64,000 nt of DNA from Gemmatimonadaceae bacterium (GTDB lineage Bacteria; Gemmatimonadota; Gemmatimonadetes; Gemmatimonadales; Gemmatimonadaceae), in assembly GCA_025931335.1 (NCBI GenBank), contig JAICNG010000001.1:20676-84675 (forward strand), written 5' to 3'. Position numbers and translations under genes: made by a program. The notes under the pieces are model-generated. The model was not told where the DNA came from, did no database searches, and saw only the letters and a list, made by a program, of their open reading frames with translations. The first letter of the stretch is position 1. Each line of letters begins with the position of its first letter. This document shows, one piece after another, positions 51,327-59,772 of the stretch.

Positions 51327-53036
51327 GTTCTTGTCCCGCCGCACCACCACGCGCTTCCCGCGAATCGTCGTGTGACGCAGCGCACCGATGATCTCGTCGA
51401 CCGCCTCGTCCGGCACCTCCACCAGCGAGAACCGATCGGCGATATCCACTGCCCCGATCGCGCGCGCGTCGATGCCAGCCTCGTTGGCGATCGCGCCCAC
51501 CAGGTCGGCCGGGCGCATTCCCGCCTTCCGCCCCAATCCGATATAGATGCGCGTCACATCCGCGTCAGCGGTCGCGCGATCCCGGCGCGGGCGCCCGGGC
51601 CTGGACTTCCGCCCATCGCGTGATTCCCGCGAGCGCGAGTCCGGCGGCGGTGATACCGATGGCACCTCCTCCGCGGCCTCGTCATCGCGCGCGCCGCCCG
51701 CGGTCGCCTCATGCGCGAGCTTCACCGCGGCGGCGGCGACGTCCAGCACGTCGAACTCTTCGGCCAGCGATTCCACCACCACGCGATGCTGCTCGAGGTC
51801 GCCGCCGAGCAACGTCTCGTGCAGCGATCCCCGGAGCACCTCCAGCCGGCGCGCCCGGAGATCGACGATCGTGGGCACCGTCTGCACCTGGATCTTCTGT
51901 CTCGTGACGCGCTCGAAGTTTCGCAGCTGCCGGTGCTCGCGCGGTTCGGCCAGCGTGATCGCGACGCCTTCACGACCGGCCCGCCCCGTTCGCCCGATGC
52001 GGTGCACGTACCCGTCCGGGGCGGACGGGACGTCGAAGTTCACGACGTGCGACACCGACTCGACGTCGAGCCCCCGCGCGGCCACATCCGTCGCGATGAG
52101 CAGCTCGGTCACCCCATCCCGAAAGCGCCGCATGACGCGATCACGCTGCTCCTGCGACAACCCTCCATGCAGCGCTTCCGCGCTGTAGCCGCGCCCACTC
52201 AGTGTCTCAGTGAGCTCATCGACCTCGGTCCGCGTGCGACAGAAGACGATCGCCGATGTCGGGTTCTCCATGTCCAGCACGCGGCCGAGCGCGACGACCT
52301 TGTGACGGCGCTGCACGATGTACGCGACCTGGCGCACTCGCGGCAGCTGCCCGGGGTCCGCGCGGTGTCGGTCGATGGCGATGCGGACCGGATCGCGCAG
52401 GTGACGCTCCGCGATCGACGCAACCCGCCCCGCCATCGTCGCCGAGAAGAGCGCGGTCTGACGCTCGGCCGGGAGCGCGTCGAGGACGGCTTCGAGATCC
52501 TCGGCGAATCCCATGTCGAGCATCTCGTCGGCTTCGTCGAGCACTACGAAGCGCACGCTGTCGAGACGGATCGACCCTCGGCGCAGGTGGTCGACAATGC
52601 GACCCGGGGTCGCGACGATGACATCGACACCGGCGCGGAGCGCCTTCAGCTGCATGCCGATCGCCTGCCCGCCGTACACCGGAAGCACGCGCGCCCCATA
52701 CGACTTTCCGTAGCGGTGCACCGCCTCCGAGACCTGCATCGCGAGCTCGCGCGTGGGGACGAGGATGAGCGCGCGGACCGCCCGGGCGCGACCGGCCTCG
52801 GGCACGTCACCGAAGATGCGCTCGAGCATCGGCAGCGCGAAGGCGGCGGTCTTGCCGGTGCCGGTCGCGGCCTGCCCGAGGACGTCGCGCCCTTCGAGGA
52901 GCAACGGCACCGCCTCGCGTTGAATCGGCGTCGGCTCTTCGTACCCGAGCGATGCCAGCGTCGCGATGACCGCCGGGCGAAGGCCGAGAGCGGTAAAGCC
53001 TTCAGGGAGGTCGGTGGTGCTGTCCGGCGATGTCAT
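51324..53036 (-). CDS. DEAD-box RNA helicase with DbpA-type RNA-binding domain
   Basis: The 570-residue ATP-dependent helicase has all core motifs: GYEEPTPIQREAVPLL (Q motif), ATGTGKTAAF (motif I), PTRELAMQV, ATPGR, VLDEADEML (DEAD), FSATM (SAT), then in the second lobe IVFCRTR, ATDVAARGLDVE and HRIGRTGRAG. After a charged linker (SPPPDSRSRESRDGRKSRPG) comes a DbpA/CsdA-type RNA-binding domain, TRIYIGLGRKAGMRPADLVG to SLVEVPDEAVDEIIGAL. It likely acts in ribosome assembly or RNA decay, as DeaD/CsdA does. Confidence 0.95.
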   Translation of the reverse strand: MTSPDSTTDLPEGFTALGLRPAVIATLASLGYEEPTPIQREAVPLLLEGRDVLGQAATGTGKTAAFALPMLERIFGDVPEAGRARAVRALILVPTRELAMQVSEAVHRYGKSYGARVLPVYGGQAIGMQLKALRAGVDVIVATPGRIVDHLRRGSIRLDSVRFVVLDEADEMLDMGFAEDLEAVLDALPAERQTALFSATMAGRVASIAERHLRDPVRIAIDRHRADPGQLPRVRQVAYIVQRRHKVVALGRVLDMENPTSAIVFCRTRTEVDELTETLSGRGYSAEALHGGLSQEQRDRVMRRFRDGVTELLIATDVAARGLDVESVSHVVNFDVPSAPDGYVHRIGRTGRAGREGVAITLAEPREHRQLRNFERVTRQKIQVQTVPTIVDLRARRLEVLRGSLHETLLGGDLEQHRVVVESLAEEFDVLDVAAAAVKLAHEATAGGARDDEAAEEVPSVSPPPDSRSRESRDGRKSRPGRPRRDRATADADVTRIYIGLGRKAGMRPADLVGAIANEAGIDARAIGAVDIADRFSLVEVPDEAVDEIIGALRHTTIRGKRVVVRRDKN

Positions 53037-53073
53037 GGTGCTGGTCTCTTCCGCAAGCCGTATTCCCCGAATC

Positions 53074-53272
53074 GTGCGCCACGAAGGCCACAAAAGCGGA
53101 ACACCCGAATGACCCGAATCTGACGGCAAAAGGGCCGAATACGGCAACGGCAAATCGTTACTCGAGACGGTCTTGCCCCCGACTCGTGCAGTTGCCGTTG
53201 CCGTATTCGGCCGTTTGCGGTTCAGATTCGCGCGATTCGGCTGTTCGAGCGTTCCGTGGCCGTTGCGCCCGA
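53074..53272. repeat. CCGAATGACCC inverted repeat, copy 3
   Basis: Arms of about 85 bp (left from GTGCGCCACGAAGGCCACAA; right ending CGTTCCGTGGCCGTTGCGCC) share GGCCGAATACGGCAACGGCA and CGAATCTGA in inverted order. The centre contains CTCGAGACGG. It lies between the helicase start and the end of the TonB receptor gene. It shares GGCCACGGA and ACCCGAATGACCCGAAT with copies 1 and 2. Confidence 0.8.
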
Positions 53273-53277
53273 AAGCT

Positions 53278-55653
53278 TCACGGCGTCACCGCGAGCGAGA
53301 AACGCAGCGTCCGCGGCGCGCCGGGCGCGATGTTGTTGTTGCCGTGGGATGTGGGATAGTAGCGCTCATCGAGCACGTTCTCGACGTTGAGCTGGGCGCG
53401 GAGCGACTCGGTGATCGTCACGAACGCAGCGGCATCGACGCGGGTGAATCCGGGAAGCGTCACGCTGTTGTCGATCGCCGCGAACATACGCGTCTGATGC
53501 ACGATCCCGAGCCCCACGCCTGCACGCCGGATGATCTGATAGCGGTTCCACAGCGAGAGGGTCTGCCGCGGAACGAGCGGGACGATCGCGCCCGCCGCCG
53601 CCTCCGCAGTGCGGCTTGTGATGCGCGCCTCCTGCGCGGCGAACCCGGCCGCGACTTGCCACGCATTCGTCACATTGCCCGTGACCGCAATCTCGAATCC
53701 GGTGCTGCGCTGCCGCCCCGTCTGCACGATGCGTGTCGCATCGTCAGGATCGGGCGCCGACGTGTTGGTGCGATCGAGCCGGTACCACGCGCCTGTCAGG
53801 GAGAGATCGGGACGAATGTCCCACTTCACTCCCAGCTCGCGGTTCGTGAAGCCCTCCGGCTCGAGCGCGCGCGTGGTCGGCGTGAGCGACGCGAACTGAT
53901 CGCCCGCGCTCGGGAGATGCGACACGCTGTACGTGCCGTACAGCGACATCGACTCGGCCGGCTTGAACACGAGGCCAGCGCGCGGAGAGATCATCTCGTC
54001 GACCCGGGCGAGATCACTGCCGGTGCGGTTGTCGTGCACGCCGAGATCGAAGTGATCGTACCGCACGCCGAGGATGGCATGCCAGCGCGAGCCGAGCGCG
54101 ATCTGGTCCTGGAGATAGATGGCGGCGACATTCGCGTCGACGCGGTTGTTCGCCTCCGTGCCACCCTGACGGTATTCGACGATCGGCGAGACGGTCGGGG
54201 ATTCGAATGGCACCGAGATCGACGTCATTGTGCCGTCGAAATAGCCGGTGTTGCGATAGTTGTCCGAGCGCTGGCGGCTCAGCTCGACACCGGCGAGCAC
54301 GGTATTTCGTATCCGGCCGGCCCCGAGCGTGTAGGTCGCATCGGTCTGGTTGAAGAGGCTTCGGCGGTCGGTCGCGTTGTTGTACGCGCGTAGAGTGACG
54401 TCGGTACCAGCGCTGCTCATGCCATCGGGAAAGACGTTCTGATAGAACTTGTCGTACCGGACGAGGCGCGTGCGGTTGCGCACCGATACGCCGCCCCATG
54501 TCCGATCGATCGTCGCGCTCCCCGCGTGCATTACGAGTCGCGAGCGACTCGCGGCGGGGTCGCCGAAGAAGGTGCGGATGTCGGTGGGCGCGGGCGCGCC
54601 CTCGAACGACGGGATGCCGCGGTTCACCGTGCGACGGTCGGCGAAATACTCGTAGCCGACGTGCACCAGCATGTCGCGGCTCAGGATCGTCGCCGTGGGA
54701 GTGACACCGTGGCGCTCGAGGTCCGTGGCATCGCGGAACTGGCGCGAGTCCTCCGCCATGGCGTTCAACCGCGCCGCGAGGCTCGGACCGAACCCGTCCC
54801 CCACATCGAGCGTCGCGCGGCGATGCTCGAACGATCCGCCCTCCACTGTGAGCGACCGCGTGGGCAGCCATTGCGCTTCCTTCATCACACGGTTGATGAC
54901 GCCACCACCCCCGCCACGCCCGAAGACCATCGCGTTCGGGCCCTTCAAGGCTTCCACGCGCTCCACGTTGTACAAATCACGCAGGTATTGCGCATCATCG
55001 CGAACGCCATCGGCGAAGAAGTCAGCCGTGGAGCTGATGCCGCGAATCGTCGGTGCGTCCCGGTGACCCTCGCCCTGCCCCATCGACACACCGGGCACAT
55101 AGCGGGCGACGTCAGCCATGGACTGCATCGCCTGGTCGGCAATGAGCTCACGACTGACGGCGCTGATGGCCTGGGGAACGTCGCGGAGCTGGGCGTCGGT
55201 GCGGGTCGCGCTCGTTGTGCGGCGCGCCGTGTAGCGGGCGCGGCGGGCCGAGTTGGCGGTCACGACCACTGGCGCGAGTGCCTGCGTGGCGGCGTCGCTC
55301 GACGCAGCACTGATGACCACCGTCTCCGCATCGACGAATCGAGCCTCGAAACCGGTGCCGACTAATAGCGCTCTCAGCGCCGCCGGGGCGGTGAGGTAGC
55401 CGCTGACGGCGGTGGCGTTTCGCGGGACAGCGCCCCCGTCGGCGAGCTCCACGCGCAGACCGGTGAGGCGCCCGAAGTGTGCGAGGGCGTCGAGCAGCGG
55501 CTGGGCCGTGATGTCGAAGCGATACACGCGGGTCGTGTCGCCACGAGTGGTGGAGAGGGCGATCGGTCGGAGACCAATGGGAGCGCTGCTCTGCGCGGCG
55601 GCGGCGGACGCGCCCAGGGCACCGGCCAGGGCGACAAGGAGAAGGTGGCGCAT
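53278..55653 (-). CDS. TonB-dependent siderophore receptor with STN domain
   Basis: After a signal peptide (LLLVALAGALGASAAAAQ), an STN domain (FDITAQPLLDALAHFGRLTG to LRALLVGTGFEARFVDAETV) signals through an anti-sigma factor in related FecA-like systems. The plug follows (ATRTDAQLRDVPQAISAVSR, RDAPTIRGISSTADFFADGV, NVERVEALKGPNAMVFGRGG) and then a 22-strand barrel ending RTLRFSLAVTP. It imports a ferric siderophore. No FecI/FecR pair is adjacent. A hairpin with an adjacent T run lies 51 bases upstream. Confidence 0.93.
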   Translation of the reverse strand: MRHLLLVALAGALGASAAAAQSSAPIGLRPIALSTTRGDTTRVYRFDITAQPLLDALAHFGRLTGLRVELADGGAVPRNATAVSGYLTAPAALRALLVGTGFEARFVDAETVVISAASSDAATQALAPVVVTANSARRARYTARRTTSATRTDAQLRDVPQAISAVSRELIADQAMQSMADVARYVPGVSMGQGEGHRDAPTIRGISSTADFFADGVRDDAQYLRDLYNVERVEALKGPNAMVFGRGGGGGVINRVMKEAQWLPTRSLTVEGGSFEHRRATLDVGDGFGPSLAARLNAMAEDSRQFRDATDLERHGVTPTATILSRDMLVHVGYEYFADRRTVNRGIPSFEGAPAPTDIRTFFGDPAASRSRLVMHAGSATIDRTWGGVSVRNRTRLVRYDKFYQNVFPDGMSSAGTDVTLRAYNNATDRRSLFNQTDATYTLGAGRIRNTVLAGVELSRQRSDNYRNTGYFDGTMTSISVPFESPTVSPIVEYRQGGTEANNRVDANVAAIYLQDQIALGSRWHAILGVRYDHFDLGVHDNRTGSDLARVDEMISPRAGLVFKPAESMSLYGTYSVSHLPSAGDQFASLTPTTRALEPEGFTNRELGVKWDIRPDLSLTGAWYRLDRTNTSAPDPDDATRIVQTGRQRSTGFEIAVTGNVTNAWQVAAGFAAQEARITSRTAEAAAGAIVPLVPRQTLSLWNRYQIIRRAGVGLGIVHQTRMFAAIDNSVTLPGFTRVDAAAFVTITESLRAQLNVENVLDERYYPTSHGNNNIAPGAPRTLRFSLAVTP

Positions 55654-55699
55654 TCGGATCGCGGTGGAATCGTCGATTGGCGGACGCCGGGGATGCTAG

Positions 55700-55730
55700 A
55701 AAACAATCCCGACAATGTCAATCGGGATTG
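55700..55730 (-). terminator. Hairpin with T tract between fusion gene and receptor gene
   Basis: On the minus strand a perfect 9-bp stem (CAATCCCGA/TCGGGATTG, 55704-55712 and 55722-55730) with a 9-nt loop is followed by TTTT. It lies 20 bases after the second stop codon of the antiporter-rhodanese gene, supporting that stop as the true gene end. An operator role for the receptor gene is the alternative. Confidence 0.7.
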
Positions 55731-55750
55731 ATCGCATCGTGTCGCCACCG

Positions 55751-57355
55751 TTACCTCCTGACGGTGGGGAGGCCCGCGTCGACCCACGCGCGCCATCCGC
55801 CCACGAGGGGGCGCACGTCGGTCCATCCAGCCGCTCTCAGCTCGCGCGCCACCCGGGCGCTCGTGGCTTCGTCGACTCACGCACAGTACACGACGAGCGA
55901 GCCATGCTGGTCGAGTCCCAGCTCCTTCGCCGCTCGGACCGCGTCATTCGGTGGCAGCCGGATGGCGTCGCGCGCCATGCGGTCGTCCTGCTCCCAGGTG
56001 CGCTCCGACCGCGCGTCGACAATGGTCAGCCGCTCACCGCGATCGAGGCGGGCGCGCATCTCGTCGATGGTGATCGGCGTCGCGTCGGCCTCCGGCGATG
56101 GAGGCTGAGCGGCGAGGGACTCTTTGGGGTGAGCGTGCTCACGCCTCGCTCTTCCTTCCTCGTTCGACGCTCGTGCATCCCGCCGCAACCAGATCGCGAT
56201 CCCGCTTCCGTGCAGCACCACCGACAGCAGCACGACGAGGCAGGTGATCGCGAACAGGGGGGCCGCGCCCGGCATGCCCGCGAACACGGGCAGCAGCACG
56301 AGGAGGAGCGAGCTGAGTCCCCGGGGGCCGAGCCATGCGATGAGCCGGCGATCCCGTTGGTCGAGTCCCGCGCGCGCAAGGACGGGGTACAGCGTCGCGG
56401 TTCGAACGATCAGCGCGAACGCGGTAAAGATGAGGGTGCGCCCATCGGCGACGTCGAACCCCGTCCACAGCAGCGCCGCGCCGAAGGCGACGAACGTCAG
56501 CAGCAGGAACATCTCGGCCGTCGCCTCGCCGAACTCGAGGAAGCAGTCGCACAGCTCGAGGTCCTGCACGGCGATGACGAGCCCAGCCGCGAACGCGGCG
56601 AGGAAACCGCTTCCCCCCACACTCTCCGCCAGCGCGAACGCGGTGAACGCAATGCCGAGCGCGTAGAGGGACTCGTAGTCTCGCCGAACCCCGACGCGGT
56701 CGCGCACGCGCACCAGCGCGATGATGCCGATCCACCCGACGAGGGCGCCGATGAGCGGGCCGAGCAGGAACATCCCGACGATGCTGCGCGAGAGTCTCAG
56801 CGCGATGTCGCCCTCGCCGGGCATCGCGAGCAGCATCGCGACGATGACGATCGGGAGCAGGACCGCATCGTTCATCCCGCTTTCCATGCGCAGCGCCACG
56901 CGGGTGGTCGCCGGCAATCGTCGGTGGCGAAGCACGGTGCGCAGCAACACCGGATCGGTCGACGCGAGCGCTGCCCCGAGAATCGCCGCATGCGGAAGGC
57001 TCACCGACAAGAGTAGATGCGCCGCGCCCGCGATGAGCGCCGCGACAATGACCGTTCCGGGGCCGAGGATGAGCAGCGCGAGCCTCCGCTGCTCTCGCAG
57101 CGCGCGCGTATCGACGGAGATCGCGTCGCTGAACAGCACGAGCACGAGCGCCAGCGTGGCGATGACGCGGAGCGCCGGCGAGTCGAGACCGACATCGACC
57201 AGCCCGAGACCCCACGGCCCCAGCGCGGCACCCAGGGCGAGGAAGATCGCCACCTGTGGAATGCCGCTCCGCTCGACTGCCCCGGAGAGCAGCGACGAAA
57301 CGACGATGACGATCCCGATGAGCGCGAGGAGAGACGCGAACTCGTGCACGGACAC
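55751..57355 (-). CDS. Cation/proton antiporter fused to a rhodanese domain, candidate selenoprotein (in-frame TGA at 55879-55877)
   Basis: Residues about 1-390 are an NhaP/CPA1-type antiporter (RMESGMNDAVLLPIVIVAML with the ion-binding ND pair; SGFLAAFAAGLVIAVQDLE). A linker leads to a rhodanese domain: ITIDEMRARLDRGERLTIVD, ARSERTWEQDDRM, then GSLVVYCA followed by TGA. The frame continues VDEATSARVARELRAAGWTD and VRPLVGGWRAWVDAGLP to TAA at 55753-55751. The TGA falls where relatives read YCxC, so it replaces the second cysteine. The hairpin GCGCC/GGCGC with loop CGGGT lies 16 nt after the TGA. Without readthrough the rhodanese lacks about half its fold. GTG at 57355 is the start. Confidence 0.75.
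55846..55876 (-). promoter_or_regulatory. Putative bacterial SECIS hairpin after the rhodanese TGA
   Basis: Reading the minus strand, the 16 bases after the TGA lead into GCGCC (55860-55856), loop CGGGT, and GGCGC (55850-55846); outer AGC/GCT pairing can extend it. The loop is 21 nt from the TGA and has G at its second position, within bSECIS limits. Chance GC-rich folding cannot be excluded. Confidence 0.4.
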
Positions 57356-57389
57356 AATGTAGCGCGTGACGTCGTCCGGCGTTGCGCGG

Positions 57390-57450
57390 GCGCCGTTGGG
57401 TGCCGTGGCGGCCGCTACAACGGCGCCACGGCTGCCCTAACGCCGTTGGC
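57390..57450. repeat. GCCGTTGG / GCCGTGGCG inverted repeat
   Basis: GCCGTGGCG at about 57402 and CGCCACGGC at about 57424 form a perfect 9-bp inverted repeat, flanked by weaker inverted GCGCCGTTGG and CTAACGCCGTTGGC. It ends 3 bases before the stop codon of the S9 peptidase gene at 57453, again at a gene border. Confidence 0.6.
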
Positions 57451-57452
57451 TG

Positions 57453-59624
57453 CTATCGGCTCGAGCCCTCCGCACGGACCGCCGCATCTCGCAACTTTCG
57501 ATCGAAGAAGTCCGCGGTCGCCGCGTTCACGGCCAGGGCGTTCGCGTGGCGCATCCAGTGGTGGGTGTCATCGGGGATCACGATCTCCTCGAACGGCACT
57601 CCCGCTCGCTCGAGGCGCTGAACCAGATCGACGGTTTGAGAGAACCGCACGTTGCGGTCGTCGTCGCCGTGGATGAGCAGCACCGGGGACCTCCACGTGG
57701 CGATCGAGGACACCGGTGAGGAGCGCCAGGCGGTCTCGAGCGCGCGCTGGAGATCGGGTGGCTCCTCGAAGCGGTCGCGATTCATGAGCCCGCGGGCGCG
57801 CTCCGTCGTCCAGTCGTGCACGCCGTGGATGTCGACGCCGGCGGCGAACAGATCGGAGTCGCGCGCGAGGGCGAGCGCGGTGAGGAATCCGCCGTACGAT
57901 CCGCCGTAGATCCCGATCCGGCGCGGATCGACGTTGGGCAGCGTGCGCAGATACTCGCCCGCCGCCTTTACATCCAGATACTCCGAGGCTCCCTGCGCAC
58001 CGGCATGCGGCGGTCGATGAAATTCGTATCCATAGCCGATCCCCAGCCGGTAGTTAATCGCGAGCACGATGTAGCCCCGACTCGCCAGATACTGGTTGAG
58101 CGCATACGCGTTCGCGTAGTAATCGGAGTAGTGCCAGCCGAGAAGCATTTGACGGGGCGGGCCGCCGTGCACGTAGACCACGGCGGGGCGGCGCCCGCCG
58201 GCGTTAGGCTGCGCATCGAACAGCTGGGCGTGTACCTCCACGCCATCGGGGGCGCGATAGGTCACGGGCCGAGGCACGACCAGACGCGCCGTCGGGAAGT
58301 CGCGCGGAATCCGGTCCTCTCCGATGAGTCGAAGCGCGCCACCTTCGAGGGGCATCACCGCGGGCACCGGTGGTCGCTGCGCCGTGGCACTGATGAAGGC
58401 GACCGTTTTCCCATCGCCGGTGACGGCCGGGGTCCATTCGAGGCCCACGCCCGTCGTCATCACCACCGGGGCGGCACGGTCCACCGGGACCTTCACGACG
58501 TGGCGGCGATCGATGTCATCCGGCCGCGGTCCGGTGTTCGCCGTGAATACGACGGTGCGCCCGTCGGGGCTGAGCGAGATGTACTCAGCCATGTACGGGC
58601 CGGGCGTCAGCAGCAGCGGCGCGCCGCCGCGCGACGCGATCGAGTACAAGTGCGGCTGCCCGTCCATGTACGACAGAAACACGATGCGATCATTGGCGGC
58701 CCAATGCAGGTTCGTGCCTCCCTGCGTGCTCGGCAGCGAGCCGCGAAGTGTCGCGGGGCTCGACCAGAGGCGGCGCGCTTCGCCGGTCGCCACGGTGGCG
58801 GTCCAGATGCTCCACGGGACGTGCCGGCGGGCGAGGACGGAGTCGGATGGCCCGCCACTCCCGGGTCGTCGCACGAACACGATCTCCCGGCTGTTCGGCG
58901 CCCACCGCGGGCTGCCGTCGCGCGCGGTCGCCGGCGCGATCCATCGGATAGGTGTGGAGTCGTTGGTGAAGATCCCGATGAACGAGTGATCGCCTCGATT
59001 CGAGACGAACGCGAGTTTGGTCCCGTCGGGCGACCACAGCGCGCCACCATTCGACCCCCGCGCCGTGAACAGTCTGCGCGCTGGCGCCGATCCGTCGATC
59101 GGCACGATCCAGAGCTGGCGGTCCTTCTCGAATGCCACGGCGTCGCTGGACGATGAGATCACCGGGCTCTCGCCCTCGCCAAGCGAGGATGGCTCCCCGC
59201 CCCCGAACGGCACCGACCAGATCTGGACTTTCGGCAGCGTCGGCATCCCGGCGGGATTCACCGGCATCGCATCGTCGAAGTTCGAGCCGAAGTCGCCGCC
59301 GCGGAGATAGACGACGTACTTGCCATCGGGCGAGATCGACACGCTCGTCACATCCTGCCCGTCATCGTCCTCGTAGCTCGTGAGGCGCCGCGGAACGAAA
59401 CCCGGCCCTTCGGCCACCCAGATGTTGCGCCGCCCCTGCTCGTTGAGCACCCACACGATGTGAGCGCCCGTCCGCGCGGCGGTGAGCCCTGTTGGGAAGG
59501 GGTAGCTCTTGACGTCGGAGATCGAGAACGATTGCGGATTGCGGATTGCTGATTGCGGATGAACGGCATCCGGAATGGCGATGGCCGCCGCCACAAACAG
59601 CGCGAGGGTCGAGATCGGGCGCAT
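57453..59624 (-). CDS. S9 family prolyl oligopeptidase-type peptidase, exported
   Basis: ATG at 59624 has GGAG upstream. The signal peptide (LALFVAAAIAIPDAVHPQ) is followed by an odd iterated segment SAIRNPQS encoded by AATCCGC words. The propeller spans about residues 35-450 (VSISPDGKYVVYLRGGDFGS; ALWSPDGTKLAFVSNRGDHS). The hydrolase domain has GIYGGSYGGFL (nucleophile serine), LLIHGDDDRNVRFS (aspartate) and IPDDTHHWMRH (histidine), as in S9C acylaminoacyl peptidases. It probably trims peptides in the periplasm. Confidence 0.93.
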   Translation of the reverse strand: MRPISTLALFVAAAIAIPDAVHPQSAIRNPQSFSISDVKSYPFPTGLTAARTGAHIVWVLNEQGRRNIWVAEGPGFVPRRLTSYEDDDGQDVTSVSISPDGKYVVYLRGGDFGSNFDDAMPVNPAGMPTLPKVQIWSVPFGGGEPSSLGEGESPVISSSSDAVAFEKDRQLWIVPIDGSAPARRLFTARGSNGGALWSPDGTKLAFVSNRGDHSFIGIFTNDSTPIRWIAPATARDGSPRWAPNSREIVFVRRPGSGGPSDSVLARRHVPWSIWTATVATGEARRLWSSPATLRGSLPSTQGGTNLHWAANDRIVFLSYMDGQPHLYSIASRGGAPLLLTPGPYMAEYISLSPDGRTVVFTANTGPRPDDIDRRHVVKVPVDRAAPVVMTTGVGLEWTPAVTGDGKTVAFISATAQRPPVPAVMPLEGGALRLIGEDRIPRDFPTARLVVPRPVTYRAPDGVEVHAQLFDAQPNAGGRRPAVVYVHGGPPRQMLLGWHYSDYYANAYALNQYLASRGYIVLAINYRLGIGYGYEFHRPPHAGAQGASEYLDVKAAGEYLRTLPNVDPRRIGIYGGSYGGFLTALALARDSDLFAAGVDIHGVHDWTTERARGLMNRDRFEEPPDLQRALETAWRSSPVSSIATWRSPVLLIHGDDDRNVRFSQTVDLVQRLERAGVPFEEIVIPDDTHHWMRHANALAVNAATADFFDRKLRDAAVRAEGSSR

Positions 59625-59726
59625 GCGGTGCTCCAAGTGAATTGCGAGACGCAGCTATCGTCGGCTCCGCGCACCGCGGAGGCAAGGGCTTCCGCGCGAG
59701 GAGTTCCGGGGCCATAAAGGGGTCGC

Positions 59727-59772
59727 CCCTGAGCACCCTGAGCACCCTGAGCACTCCGAGCACCTTGAGCAC
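59727..59772. repeat. Tandem CTGAGCACC words at a gene start
   Basis: Five units of CTGAGCACC and close variants end beside the start of the symporter gene. The word is related to GAGCACCTG at 4919 and 31525. The array is not itself palindromic. It lies in the divergent region between the S9 peptidase and symporter genes and covers every plausible start codon of the latter. Confidence 0.8.
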
